Part shown: positions 21,401 to 33,870 of the stretch, one piece after another
Numbering within the stretch: the first letter of the stretch is position 1
Layout: each line of letters opens with the position of its first letter
Assembly (NCBI RefSeq): GCF_000213175.1
Contig: NW_009799104.1
Span: 3,729,128 to 3,793,127 of the forward strand
DNA from: Neurospora tetrasperma FGSC 2508
Taxonomy: Eukaryota; Ascomycota; Sordariomycetes; Sordariales; Sordariaceae
DNA: 64,000 nt
Direction: 5' to 3'
The notes under the pieces: model-generated
What the model saw: only the letters and a program-made list of their open reading frames with translations
Told to the model about the DNA's origin: nothing
The model's database searches: none
Translations under genes and position numbers: made by a program

Positions 21401-21978
21401 CGTTGGTGCGACGTTTGTTTCCTCGACGACAGATGTCAAACCTTGGATCGACAGGGAAATGACGGTGTGTGCGTTCAGCCTCATTGCATTTTTGGGGGCG
21501 TTACATTTGACTTGATCGCACATGAATGCGTGGATAATCAGTTGGTTTGGGGTTACCTACACTCCAGTCGACCTACACGAGGTTCCAGAAGATAACGGGT
21601 CGAGTACTAGTAGGCACTTCTACTGCTTATACGGGTCAATTTGCTATCAATGTGACCCAGCGATGACTGTGAATTGGCCGCATTGGGTAAATGGTTTTGG
21701 TAGGGTAGTAGAGGTAATGATCAGATGGGCTCCGGCTGTTTCCAAATGCTTTCTAGTATACGCACGATGCATCGAGGCTCACTTGCACCAACTCATCAGT
21801 CTGAAATCTTTGGCCAACATCAGTGAGGCTGGAGATGACCTGGCTCAATTGGAGATGGCCTCAGTCTAAGTGTCCATTCACATATAAAAATAGTCTCGGA
21901 CACCGGTGTGATGTCGGTCCGAAACAAGCGCAAGGAGAAAACAGTCAGGTAATTCACAGGGCTCTGGTCTCGAGCGGC
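18491..21978. other. Long gene-poor stretch
   Basis: No gene is supported with confidence. On the minus strand at 20796-21389 a 197-codon frame contains coding-like sequence (TPENPWLAYDMRLPDPLRTG). A hydrophobic stretch (SVFIVSILLFLPM) lies in another frame at 20506-20817. I could not join these by convincing splice sites. They may be a decayed membrane-protein gene or chance. Confidence 0.4.
20506..21389 (-). pseudogene. Possible decayed membrane-protein gene
   Basis: Two overlapping minus-strand frames have protein-like composition and candidate transmembrane segments (VIFVFFITSRLVV near 21100; SVFIVSILLFLPM and LFPWFTVFLVYYSW near 20620-20750). They lie in different frames without a clear intron between them. 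I recognise no family. A real multi-exon gene or a non-coding coincidence are both possible. Confidence 0.2.
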
Positions 21979-22425
21979 ATGGAATACATTGACTCCTTCT
22001 CACATGACGTGTCAACGTTCTAGTGCTCAAGACTCCACCACAAGCAGCCGGGCCGGGCTACCCCCTGAACTCCCCGCACTTGCCAGGAACTAATCCCCCG
22101 AAAATCCAAACCGTTCAAGGGAATCGCCCAAGCGCGGAATTCCACCATCCGGCAGGCGTTTCTGACCATCGGCTTCGCCTGCCAACTTTGCTCCTTCTCG
22201 ACCAACACCAAGCGCGACTACACCCGACACCTTGCAACTCGCAAACATCGAAACAATGTAAAACTCGGCCTTGAGGGCATGAATAAAAGGCCGATTGGTT
22301 TCCTCTGTCCCGTTCCGGATTGCAAGTATAGTGCTAGTGCTGCGACAGGAGAGATGATGTTTTCTCGAGAGGACAACCTTTGGCGACACATCCGCCAGGT
22401 TCACAAGATCAAGAAGCAGAGGTAG
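21979..22425 (+). CDS. Short C2H2 zinc-finger paralog (ZF2), possibly degenerate
   Basis: The zinc-finger part is unmistakable. Finger 1 is C-x2-C-x12-H-x5-H with TKRDYTRH, and finger 2 begins CPVPDC and contains FSREDNLWRHIR. The upstream frame meets a stop at 22066-22068. A consistent two-exon model is 21979-22008 (MEYIDSFSHD) and 22087-22422 plus the stop, with a 78-bp intron, phase 0 on both sides, giving 122 residues. Its first residues resemble the starts of ZF3 (MDYNHFD) and ZF4 (MDFFDHL). The GTGTCA donor is weak and the acidic middle region of its relatives is missing. It may be a truncated gene or a decaying copy. Confidence 0.45.
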
Positions 22426-25114
22426 GTGATGATGCATGCCACTAGGAGTTGCTGGGAATTGTCTGTTCCTGCATCGGCCGGCTGCACAAGCAAAGCAAAT
22501 CCCGTCGGCAATCCCTACCGCATTGCCGACTCGGTACAAGATCCGTTCCCCCCTGATGTCTGGGTGTCCATGTTCCTGTTGGGTCCCCCTTTTTCGGTGT
22601 CGGGTACCGAGGTACAAGGGAGTGCCATGTGCGGAGATATGGATCGGGCTTTGTGACTGGACGGGACGTGCAATGGCGGGATGCAGTGGACCTGATCTGC
22701 CGCGTCAGAGCTCTCGGTGCGAGCCGTGCAGAACCGTTGGCTGGTACCTGTCTAGTGTACCTATATGATCATCCCTTTATTAACGGTGTAAATAGTTCAT
22801 ACTGTTGTACTAAGCCAAACTTTGAAGAACCTGCAGTACTTGGTGACTTTCTGATGCAGCTAAGTAGCGCTACAGGAGCCAGCGCCTCCTCAAGGTAAAT
22901 TAGTCGATTCAGTTTTCCCCCCGACTTCTCCTAGATGTAGAAAGTGGATATGATGAAGCCAAAGATTTGCTAAACTTGGACTTGGCATTAGATTGAACTC
23001 CTTGCAGCGTTAACGGAATACTGTGTAGTACCCGCACCCCTCCCCCAGAGGGCAATTCTTGCCCCTGCTACGCAGGTAGCATTCGATAATCTCCGATACC
23101 CAGCTCGCATCCCGCTACATACCTCCGTTGTCACGGGGTGGTAGTTGACATGCCTATACACCAAATGTGCACTTCGTATTCTGCCTCGCAAGCAGAATTA
23201 CGTCTATCTCTTATCGGATAGTTTGGTGGACCTGGCCATAGTGCACGCCTAGCCTGTCATATCCATCTTCCATTTTACAGGTGGATGAAAGGCTACCTAC
23301 CTTAGGTACCTTGGGTATATTCCGCTGGGAATTCTACACTTTTTATTCCTGACCAAAAGACCACACTATCCCGAAAGTCATCACTTCTCGCTTGGACTGT
23401 GCGAGGGAAATAATGCTCCATCATGTTAAGCAGTTATGAATGTGACCACAAGTGGTGTATGGTAGGTAGGTAGGTACTGCTACAACCCATCCAAGGACTC
23501 CACTGCTCGGATTCGGATTGTAAATATTCATTGTAACACGACTGCCCGAGAAAGCTTGATTGACAAGACGGAACCACATCAGATAGCACACAACGTTGAT
23601 ATTCGGGGTGTATGTGGGAGAGGGCGTATGTAGTGTGCTGCTGCAGTTCTATGCTACTATGTATTTTCAAGATGTTTCCACTAGTGTGCTTAGCTAGCGT
23701 ATTTCATAGTGGACCCAAAATGTCAAGCGTCTGTCCTTGCCTAATTACACTAAAGGAAAAGTGGGATATACAATTGACCAATCAATGGTGTTAGGTGCCT
23801 GATTGTTTCGCAGCAACGGCGGCGCCTGTACAGTACAGTCACAGTCGGTGTGTTTTAGAAGGACTGGTTGCTGCTCGCGGTTCGCAGGCTTTCCTTGTCA
23901 TTGCGACCCTTGCTCTGTTGCCTTACGCCCCAGACAGATTTCTCTCGAGGTGACGCTGATGATCGCGGTTCCATGTCTTCGGCGAGACCCGGCCTTCGTT
24001 GCGGATGGAGCGGCTGCCGTCAACACTGATGTTGGAAACGAAATCTGCCTTGCGGTCTACCCTATGGACTAGCCGGGTGCTTCACAGGGTTGTATCGATC
24101 CGAAACACAGGAGGTCTGCAAGAACATTCGGATCTCAAGAGAAGAGGAGGAAGTAAACACAGTTACAAAGACCATTGAAGCGGTTTTTGTTTATAGAAAA
24201 AAGAAAGAAAGAAAAGAAGACATACCCAACCCATTTGTTCCGGGCCTTCAAGGTTCATCGTTGTGGTTGCGTCCGCCGTTGTCTGTTGCGAACCAACTCT
24301 GGTGTTGAGGCCGCCGCTAATTACCCATGTGTTGATCGCCATTTTACCACCTTCCTTATCCAGCTAGATGCATCGTTTCGGATCTCAGCTCTGGGGCTGG
24401 CCAGACTCGCACCCCTTCCAAAGAGAGCGGGTTTTCACCATACAGAGTCGATCGCGAACGGAGCCGGGTGATCGCTGCAGCGCGCGGTCTACATCCGAAG
24501 GTCTTGTTCGTTTCGTTCAGTTCCAAAGATCCAAAATGTCAAAGGTCGGTTGTCCGGTCGGGGTGGCGGGGTGTGCACAGCTGTCTATCCCCCAATATCG
24601 AAAATGATAGTTTTTGAGTTTAGGTAGGTAAGAACTGGCTCTCCAGGCTTGGCGGTAAGCGCCTATCGTGGCTCGCCCCTGAATCAGCAATGAGATAGTG
24701 GCCGCCTGTTAGTGCACCATCTAAGCGACCCCGCGCTGATAGGTACGGTAATGTCAATTGTGGGATGCATTTAATGTTCCGTGATATAGGTAGAGCAGAC
24801 AGGGAAAGTATTAACCAACGCTCTAAGTACAATTTCCAATTCTCGTAACAACATGTGCGTAATGATATCGTCTGATCACTTAACAAAAGAAATACGGATA
24901 CAGGTAGCTGAAAAAGGTGCAGGCAAGAGAGGAGAGAATGACAACCGGGAGGGGGGATAAGTAAAGACAACATAAGAGCATACAGCGTAGAAAAAGACAG
25001 TATAAAAGACATTACAAACCAATTGTATGGTGATTAAACAATGGAAAGGAACCATCCAAATTCCCCACAATGCCCATATACCTGTATCTAGGCATCGTAG
25101 AACTCTTTCGCTCC
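22426..25114. other. Gene-poor stretch between ZF2 and ZF3
   Basis: I see no supportable gene. The sequence has scattered short frames and GGTAGGTA-type motifs (for example at 23460-23475 and 24620-24632), which recur throughout the gene-poor block. Confidence 0.45.
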
Positions 25115-26020
25115 TCACGCTGTCGACCTGATGGGATGCGCAGTCTTCATATGCCTCCACAAGTTGTCATCGCGAGTAAAAGTCTTCCCGCCTTCACGAG
25201 AGTATTCGCAACCCTGCGCCAGGCAGTGGAATCCCGGGACGGCGGCACCACTTCCGCTCCCGCTCCCGCTGCCGACGCTGGTCTTCTTCTGATGTTTCTT
25301 GGTTGTGAGATGGCGCTCGTGGTCCCGTTTTGTCTGGGAAGAGGTACCACAGTCGGTGCAGTGATAGCGAGCAGTCCCACGGGTGTTGGGGCTGCGACCT
25401 TCATTGTCTGGTGGAGATGGGGTAAGGGATGCGCGGGATGAGGAAGGCATGCTGTCGGGGTCAATAGAAGATGGTTCCAGGTCCTGGATGGTGTAAGGCC
25501 CTAGGGACATAGAGTTGACGGTATGAAGAGGGGCCGGAGGCGAAGGCTGAGACGGCATGTCGTAATGGGCGGCAGTGTTAAGGACGGGGATGATGTTTCC
25601 ATCCACACCCTCAAAAGATTGCATAACTCCCTCGTCCTGAAGGCCCTGGAAGTGGCCGGTAGTGGGAGGGAAGTGCTGAGACCAGTTATAACCAGATAAG
25701 CCTTCCACTACGAACGGTGGAGAGTCCATATACGTGTAAGAATTGGCGATAGGGTACTACGCTGGATGTGTTAGCAGCGGTCAACATGCACGTGGGTACC
25801 TTGGTAAGTTGTTTGAAAATGGAAAGACCAATGAACGTACAGAGCTAGTGATATCGAGCTCTTGGTTGGTAGATTCGTGTGACTGTCCAAGGTCGTTGGA
25901 TAATGCTTCGCTACTGTGATATCCATCGTCGGCAAAGCCCAAAAGAGGGTTGTCGACATTGGAGATGTCATTGTCTGTGACGGGTAAAGGATGATGCAAA
26001 TCGAAGTGGTTGTAATCCAT
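25115..26020 (-). CDS. C2H2 zinc-finger protein (ZF3 of the cluster)
   Basis: Two exons, 26020-25841 and 25756-25115, join across an 84-bp intron (GTACGT donor, GTAG acceptor, phase 0), giving 273 residues. The N-terminal 60 residues are acidic. The middle contains FQGLQDEG, which aligns with FQGFNPEGLNTPQDQG of ZF1 and supports common descent. Two C-terminal fingers follow: CTDC...TKRDHERHLTTKKH, then a Gly/Ser linker (SGSGSGSG), then CLAQGC with FTRDDNLWRHM. The second finger has 18 residues between its Cys and His pairs, longer than the usual 12, as in ZF1 and ZF2. It is probably a nuclear DNA-binding protein; its targets are unknown. Confidence 0.78.
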
Positions 26021-29000
26021 GATGGCTTATCCAAACAGCTGAGTGTAGGTAGGAATAAAGTGAAATTGGGTATCGGATCCGCTCTTTAGCGGGGATGTGT
26101 GCTGTTAAGTTTCTAGGTAGTGAGCTTCTTGATGGTGTTTGGACGACGTGCAAGCAGGACTTAGAAGCTTGTCCTTTATAGAAGGCCATCTTTTGTCTGA
26201 CTAGGGGGAGAAAAAGAGAGGCCAGAATCTAATAAGGGGTGTAGTAGACATTCTTCCTAACACATCGATGGATGTCGTTCTATCGTCGGATAATCATAGA
26301 TAGCAGTGAGGAACGGTCCGTCTGGACCTGCGACTGTGTGATGAAATTGAATTGCGCGGGCGGAACGGTGGTACGGGTGGGGATGGTCATCCAACAGTGG
26401 AGAGTACCTACTAGCAGGTACGCCCGGGTGAGCACGGGTGGGGTATCAGGGCATTTTCACGGCAGCAAATCCCCCGGCCACCCCGGGCAGTTGGATGGAT
26501 CCTCCCCAATTGCCTTTGACACTACGTACAGAGGCAGGGGCATCGCTCTGATTGCGCCCGCCCGTGGAATCAATAGAGGTACTACCTAGGTAGGTAGGTA
26601 CCTATGCAACTTCAACTTCCTTCGGTCTTTAGGTATTCGACGTCTGCACTAAACACTCGCTTCGCGCCGTCCAACATCATGATCATAGTACCCCTACACT
26701 GCGACTCAAACCCAGAGGGTATCTACACGCACTGCGCTGTATCGCACCGCAGTCATTCCGTCAGCTTGCTATTTAGGTAGGTACTAGAATATCCGTACGT
26801 TTGCAGTGGAGGTAAAGGTTCCCGAATTGACAAATCAATAAGAACTTCCAAAGAAAAGTTCAACGACAAGTGCAACTAGTGTTGTGCCTGGACGGATGGG
26901 GTTTCAACGTCATGGTTGTTGGTTATCACGTTTGCCCCGGCTGTCATTTGTCGGTCCCTTCCACCGCGGTCTCCATTCTTGCTCGGGCTAATGCTGGTGA
27001 TCCAACGGCGTTACATAGGTGATTATCGGTACCCGTGGAGATACTCGTCAGGTCTACAAAATCGACCGTCTGACTAGTGGGCGAGCCACTTAGGGCGCCT
27101 GTCTAGGGATGACGTGGGTCAGACAGGCACCCCCCCTATCTCCACGGGTAATAACTGTACATACCTAGGTATTAATATACCTCTAGTATAGTAAACTTTT
27201 TGAAAAGCTTGTTTCATTTTTAGGTAGAGGTACCATCTTGATACAGCTGTCCCTCGCTGCGCCGTCGGCTGAGGCGGTCAAGGACGCTAGGTCCAGCACC
27301 ATCTAGGGCGTTTCAGGCGATACGTACCAGGTACAGCGAACGGTGGCATGAATCATTTTCGGTATGGATGGATTACACCTTTTCAGTCATTTACTCTGTT
27401 AGCGCGGTGAATTTGCAAGTGGCGATAACTCTATTTTCCCTACAAGAGTTAATCGGTATGCCCGCCGCCAACCAGTCAAATTCTGTGAGGTAGCGGTACT
27501 ACGCTAATAAAATAGATGCTGACAGAGGTGTAGCCAGTGCAAACCGGGTTTCCTCCCCCTGAGCCAAGCAAAACTAAACTCCTCAGATTCTCCAAACATC
27601 AAAAAGATCTAGAAGGAGCAATGAAAGCTCATTAACACCTTATTGCGCTATTGACCTTTGTTTTCGTTTTTCTCTCATCCCAATCCCACCCAAGGACAAC
27701 CACACCAGAGGCAGACAGAGCCGGCCAGCCGGTGCCTGGCTAAAGCAAGTGGAACGCAGGCACAGCCTGAGTGTTCGGTGTAACTGCCTACAAAGTTCCG
27801 TTTTGCGAAACGCATTGGAGCACCCGGACCTTCAGCCTCACTCTGGGTGGAGTCGCAATTGAAGGAAATGGGAGAACAGCATCGGGCTGAGACAGGGGAC
27901 GGACGGGACCCTGGCGGGCAGCCCAGTGGACAAGCCTCCCCTCGTTATCCCCTGGATTCCTACTAGTTTCTTTAGTGTAGTGTACTGGATGTTAGTCACA
28001 GGGTTGGAGGAGGTCACGTACATGCAGTGGTGCCCTGTACCTGGCTGGGTCCTCTGTGTATTTGCCATGAGATTTCCAGCGCATGGCCTCCGGCTCGCTT
28101 GACTTCCGTTCGTTCGTTCTGTTGATCGTGCCTCTTGGCGCTTCCGTTCCGTCACTGGCACTCCCGTCCTGGGTACCTGGTATTTACTAGTGTACCTCTA
28201 GGCTGCCCTGCTTTTTCCCCTTCTGACCCGTTCCTACTACCAGGGCAGAATCAACACCTTTTCGTCGTCCTAATCCAACAACTTCAGCAGACCGAAGCGT
28301 TTGTTTGTCCGGGGCATGCATGTGGCCTCTTGTCCCTTTTTTTTTTTTTTCCCTATCCGATTTTTTTTTTACTCCGTGTTTTCATATCCTGATGTCCATG
28401 TTGCGACCATGATTTGTCGTCACAACAAGCAAAGAAGACAAGGCTGGAGTTCTGGAAGACTGGAGTGAGACAGCAAAACCAAGGTAATTCCCAGCCAATG
28501 CACAAAGAGCCGCATCGCAGCGGAAACACCCGGTACGCAGCAAAGCGTCAAGCACAGTGTCGCATTGTTCTTTGATGCAGATATAATGTCTTGTCATTGC
28601 CATCTCTATGTCCCCCGATCTAATTAAAAGAACGTAATACATAGCCTAACGCATTCTTCCAGTTGGCGTTAGTAACATGGGGGCAACGTTGTCCAGCGGC
28701 GTCTGGTCCGCCCTTCCTCCGCTTTGTTGTCTTCCAATACTTTTCCCCCATGGAGGTGGACGCCGACCTTGTGGCTGTTCCTTACCACCTCCTCAAAACT
28801 GGCCTGTCCAAGCACGCTCCAGTGCATGGTGACATGCATGCATGCAGGGCACAGTTCCTACCCCAAACCTAATTGGAGGCCAGAGGCACTTCCGCTGGAG
28901 ACGCAGGCACATCTACAAATGGCCCTCTTCGCGCCTCCATCAAAGGCAGCAGACCATGTATGATGCCGAAAGCATACAATGCATCTGCGCCTACCAAGAC

Positions 29001-29440
29001 AAGAAGTAAAACAAATGCTGGTTCGTATCCATCAAGAGCCGGAGGCCACACCGATGGATAGTATGCCTTGTGGATCAGTCGTGATTGCTCAACTCCCACT
29101 ATGATCGAACTGGCGCGGTAATCAAGAAAAAAAAAGAAGAAAGGAGGTAAGAATTTGTCGTCATCAAGTCGATAATCGGCGTGTCGTGCATCCGGGGCCC
29201 AAGTGGAACATGTACTGGATTGCCAAAGCGCGATCGGTTCCGATATCGAAGGTCGTGCCGTGATTGAGCGTCATGTGGGCATCAAAAATATACAAATGGG
29301 AAGACAGGCGACATATCCGTTTCCGAAATGGCCATGTCCTGCCCAAAAGTTGTGTGTGCGTGTCTGATCATGTCGCTCCTTGTCAAGTACGAACAGCGGT
29401 GATCTGCCTACACAGCAACAAGCCAACGAGCGAAGCGCTT
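26021..29440. other. Long gene-poor stretch with an inverted repeat
   Basis: No gene is supported. It contains a 14-bp perfect inverted repeat at 27030-27150 (listed separately), poly-T runs at 28338-28371, and many GGTAGGTA or TACCTAGGTA motifs (for example 26585-26603). A 76-codon minus frame at 28869-29099 has one possible transmembrane segment (VLLLVLVGADALYAFGII) but nothing else to support it. Confidence 0.45.
27030..27150. repeat. Inverted repeat / hairpin element
   Basis: The left arm TACCCGTGGAGATA (27030-27043) is perfectly complementary to TATCTCCACGGGTA (27137-27150). A second nested pair lies inside: GCCTGTCT at 27097-27104 and AGACAGGC at 27121-27128. Together they can fold into a long bulged hairpin of about 120 bases. 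It could be a small MITE or a hairpin RNA source; I see no clear target-site duplication. Confidence 0.6.
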
Positions 29441-29866
29441 CTACCGATCGGCCTCGTTGAAGTTGACGCGCTTCGAGCTCCTTCCCCACGAGTTCTGCTG
29501 GTACCGACTCTCAAAGTTTGGCTGCTCGGGCGATACGCTCTCCATGCTAGGCTGCTTCGAGGGTGTCGAGCTGCTGCCAAATCCGGGCACGGTAGACCAC
29601 CTGTTGGAGACCTTCCTGGCGGGTGTTTCTTCTTTGGGGGAGCTGACGCCGACGTCGGGGGAGAAGGGCATTTCTCGTGTGGCGTTGGTCGCGCTCGACT
29701 TGGTCGAGGAACCAGTGGTGTTGGGGGTGTTGTAGACGTATTCGCCATCAACGTAGGTAGCGTTGGAGACAAAGGTGGAGCGACGATGACGGCGGCGGGT
29801 GTAGCGCTGTTCAAGACGGAACAGCTCGATCTTGGCTTGGATGCGGTCGAAGAGACTGAGACCCAT
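29441..29866 (-). CDS. Small conserved-looking protein of unknown function
   Basis: The frame beginning MGLSLFDRIQAKIELF encodes 141 residues. It extends upstream to 29956, but the Met at 29866 is preferred because the protein then starts with an amphipathic helix of regular composition, while the upstream 30 residues are polar low-complexity. Residues 4-35 form a charged helix ending in an Arg/His-rich run (RRRHRRS). The rest is Ser/Thr/Pro-rich, likely disordered, and ends with SKRVNFNEADR. I do not recognise the family and assign no function. It is the only ordinary-looking gene between ZF3 and ZF4. Confidence 0.5.
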   Translation of the reverse strand: MGLSLFDRIQAKIELFRLEQRYTRRRHRRSTFVSNATYVDGEYVYNTPNTTGSSTKSSATNATREMPFSPDVGVSSPKEETPARKVSNRWSTVPGFGSSSTPSKQPSMESVSPEQPNFESRYQQNSWGRSSKRVNFNEADR

Positions 29867-32495
29867 TGTGATGGATTTCTGATGGTGTTGTGAGTTGGAA
29901 GAGTGTTGGTTTTCGTGTCGCGGACGAGAGTAGCAATCAATTGATCGATTGCGCAAGTGAAAGCGTCGGCGTTGTCGTCGCGTGCAAAGAGTGAAGTGGT
30001 TTTTGGGATCGGGAGAGATGGTAAAAGATTGGTGACGTCGCGGATACTGAGTTCCGAGATGAAAGAGTGGGTATATTGCTGGGGCGCGGAATGACCGGAG
30101 ACTCAGGCTTGTTTCAATGACAGACTGGTGGTGAGGGGATTTGGATAGAGAGAGTGTGTGGGATGGCCCTGGTAGTTGTAGAGAATGAGTGTAGGGTCGA
30201 CTTATCGGGCCTGCTGGCTGACGTTACAGTCGATTAAAGAGAGCCGCGCGGTGGTTGGTGGAGGTTGGGGAGAAGCAGGTGAACCATTCGAGAGGAGAGG
30301 GGAGAGCGGGAGAGGGGAAGAAGCAGTTGAAGAAGGAAAAAGATGGAAGAAATGGTTCGTTACGACGGCACCGGGGTCTCACGGTGCCACTACACCCCCT
30401 GTCGTGGTTGCCCACAGCACACCCACAGCAGCAGTCCTCCACTCGCACACTGCCCTTCGGGACCGGGAATGGACCCTCTGCTGTTCTGGATCCCCGCCTT
30501 CCATGCTGAGAGTGGTAAAGAGGCTCCTCTTTTCTTCTCGCTTTGTCGCTGCCATTGGCCAATAGACCCTAGCGCCAGGCACAAGAAGCATCCAGACCCA
30601 CGATTAATTAAAAGGCGAGAAAGTGAGCATGGATCAGTTGCCCTCAGTTCCTGCTGACACAACAGGGCCATCCTGTCCTGTTTTTTCCTGCAAAAACAAA
30701 ACACAAAGCACGGATCCATTCATCATACACTAGTCCCGGGTTTGAGATGCCGTTTTGGGTTTATGCTCGATTAGTTCTTGGTATGAGCCTGGGCCACGTA
30801 CTTTATCGCCGCATTCACACACTAGGTATGGTTTCGAGAGGACAAAAGTGAACAAGGTCATTGTCGCTTCCATGATTCCGATGTGGTGCGCGTCTTCTTC
30901 GGATATCGGCTAAAAAAAATTCTGCAACGCTGAACCGTCCAAGCCACAAGCGAGGAGCTAATGATGTGGACGATCAAGAGTGCCAGAAGAGGGGGATGCG
31001 CGCGGCGGCGGCCTCGAAGCAGCAGTTCAGTTGTCCGGCCTACCTACCTATGTATCTCAACCTGTGCCGCTACCTGTGAGTGGATTATGAGAAATTAGTG
31101 TAGGTACTAGTAGCATCTAACCTTCGGTCGCACAACGACGGGAGTACTAAGTAACGGACCGAAGCGGTGAAATTGCCCGCCGACTCAAACCGGATTGTCT
31201 TGCCATCAATCGACGCTTTTCTTCCAGAAAATGTCTCGCGATTGAAGAATGCAAGACAAGACCGTTACTTGTCAGAAGGAAGAAAAAAAAGCAATGGCGA
31301 GACATGGGGAAATGACCGCCCCTTGATGAAACGATAGCGACGAGCACGGCATCCCAGGGTGGCGCTGGGTCATGATGTGCACAAAGGGAATCACGATCAC
31401 CCGAACACAGAACTTGAAGTGAGCACGGGCCTTTGTCTAATTGTGCTCATCAGCACCAAAACATCCAGACTTCTTCCCCGCCCCCCTGATTTTCATTGAC
31501 CTTCCATCCCGGGCGGCTCCCCACGTGTCTGTACCTGCGTCACTGGAGACTGAAGTCTTTTTTTCCATTCCAATTCAATGAACCATACACTCGGACCACT
31601 CGTTACCGACCACAATCACAAAGTATCCGCACCGAGCCTTGGGTGACCCTTCACGAACTCTCAATCCCGTGTCGCGCACACCCGTCCGTCTTGAGGTTAT
31701 TCGCACGACCGTCCCCCATCGAGGAGTGAAAGCGGTATGGCCCGGCCGATTGACGACCGGTCGATCGCGCTGCCGACGCGGAAATTACGTTGTCGACATT
31801 TTTCTGCACAGCCCAGCGGGTTTCGGTTTTAGGGGTTTCTTGAAGAACTCCTGTCATTACCAGCCAGGTGGGCAGGCGAGAAAAGAAGAGAGAGTAACCC
31901 CCGGCCGGCATTCATCATCGCTTCTAAAATTACGGCACATACCTTAACTCCATACCTCAGGTTTGCGAGCTTCCGAGTCCACTATCACAATTTTGCCGTT
32001 GGTTCCATGCTGACAAAGGAATTGTTAGTGCAACAGCGAGTTCCACAATGGTCTTGGCGTTGAAAGCAAAGACTCCTCGCTCTCCAAACTCACTTCGAAC
32101 ACGCCTCATTAGACTCGGCTCAATTACTCAAATACTTGAAGAAGGGTTAAGTCGAAGAAATCTCAGAACGTCAAGTCCTTGGCATCACGGAGCGATGTTT
32201 TGGCATCATCATAGAAGTTTCGTGAGACATGAAAGCGCCCATCATTCTTGTTAGCGCAAGACCCACCTGGCTGGCTTCTACCTCTACAAAAGACCACTAA
32301 CCAACACGATAAGCGTCAGGAAGCTTTGGGTGCTTTGAATAGGATTAAGAATCATTATATTCGTCCAATTGCTTATGCTCCTCTTTACCCTCTACATATG
32401 AGTCAATCATGCTGTCACTATCCCTCCTATAAGTACCTCGCTAATAGGAAAGCATATCCCTCCATCTCTACTCCTTGAACCCTTACAACGCTTCA
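29867..32495. other. Gene-poor stretch upstream of the small gene and downstream of ZF4
   Basis: I see no supportable gene. Frames here are short and lack protein-like composition or splice support. Confidence 0.45.
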
Positions 32496-33212
32496 TCACT
32501 CATCTTCATCCGAGATCCTATGCATCTTAGCAATGTGCCTCCACAGGTTATCCTTGCGCGGGAATGTCTTGTTGCAGGGTGGGACTGGGCAGCGAAATTC
32601 AGTGCCACGGTTCGGTGACCACTCCACCTGAAACTCTCCTGGACCGCTTCTGCTGGCATTCTTGCGATGTTTTTCAGTCTGCAAGTGGCGCTTGAAGTCT
32701 CGCGACGTCTTCGCGGAGATGGATCCACAGTGGTCGCAGGTGAAGAGCTTGGAGTTGTGAGCTTGGGATGCGGCTGGCTCGTCAGAGGCTGAACCCAAGG
32801 ACTCGTTACGATCTGGGTAGTGGAGGTTGGCGGGAATGACCCCGGGAGCTTGGACGAGGCAATGTTCAGCAACAACCATGTTGTTTTCAGCGGAAGGCCC
32901 AGCGAGGACCAAACCGCCAGCGTTGTTGAGGGCGCCATTACCATAGCCGGAGTACTTGGGGACAAGCAAGAGGGTTAGCATGGGCATCCACGTCATGAGT
33001 CGCCAGTATACGTCAGATCAACCTTGGGATAGATCTGAATATGGAGGAGAGATATGAGAAGGTACCTGGACAGGCAAGGAGAAACTGGGTACCTCTGGGC
33101 AAGGACAGCCCCATTGAGCTTGATCAACCTTGTTGTTAGAGAAGGTCATGTCATTGGCATTGACAAGAAAATGAACTGGGCAAAATCCTTGAAGATGATC
33201 AAAGAAGTCCAT
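32496..33212 (-). CDS. C2H2 zinc-finger protein (ZF4 of the cluster)
   Basis: Two exons, 33212-33066 and 32954-32496, are separated by a 111-bp intron (GTACCT donor, CCCCAAG acceptor, phase 0), giving 201 residues. Finger 1 is C-x2-C-x13-H-x5-H (CDHC ... SRDFKRHLQTEKH), one residue longer than in its relatives. Finger 2 is a regular C-x4-C-x12-H-x4-H (CPVPPC ... FPRKDNLWRHIAKMH). The protein ends shortly after it with acidic SDEDE. The short first exon begins MDFFDHL. Its nuclear role is inferred only from the fingers. Confidence 0.75.
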
Positions 33213-33573
33213 TGCGTCGGAGGTCGCTCAATGGTCAAGGAATGTCTGAGTATAGCGAAAGGTTGGGACTGAAGAGTGGGAACAAAGTGGAGGGACCATG
33301 ATGGGCTTTACCTCCGTTTATACCTCTAACCTCTTCTAAAGACATTACTCCCTGAAGAGGCCAAACCAGATCATAAGGTACTCTGAGGCCTTGTGGACAA
33401 AGTTAGAACTGCTTGTGAGGGGTGAGTAAAAAGCACTTTTCTTGAACGAAACGCGGACAATCGACGTGGTGATGGGAAAGTTGAAATGCTATCGACGTTG
33501 GTGATTGGCCGCTGTGATGATGACGTGGGGACATCAGGGTTAAGGCGTGTGTGGGCGCGCAGTAAAGCCACTA

Positions 33574-33870
33574 CAGTAGAATCCCCTGCAACTGCATCCT
33601 CTAGGAACTGCATATACGCTAGTTACTGCATAAGATTTGGCTGGCAGAATTAATCTCCAGCTACAACTGCATAACTGCATACTGCATACTGATCTCGGAC
33701 AATTTTTGGTGTATATACACTTACAAGCTCGGTCTTGAGTAGAGAAATCTGTAGTACAGGGTCGGGTTTTAGCGTTTCGGCCTCTAACTAGCTGCCTATT
33801 TAGGCCTAGCGCTATTCTAGACACTGCATATCTGCCATTTAGTGCATAAGTTTCCTGGTGCAGGATTACA
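33574..33870. repeat. ACTGCAT-rich segment, possible DNA-transposon end
   Basis: At least eight copies of CTGCAT or TGCATA occur within 300 bases, on one strand and often as AACTGCAT or TACTGCAT. The left edge reads TACAGTAGAATCCCC, which resembles the terminal repeat of pogo/Fot-type elements flanked by TA. I found no matching inverted end, so this would be a fragment. The assignment is tentative. Confidence 0.3.
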
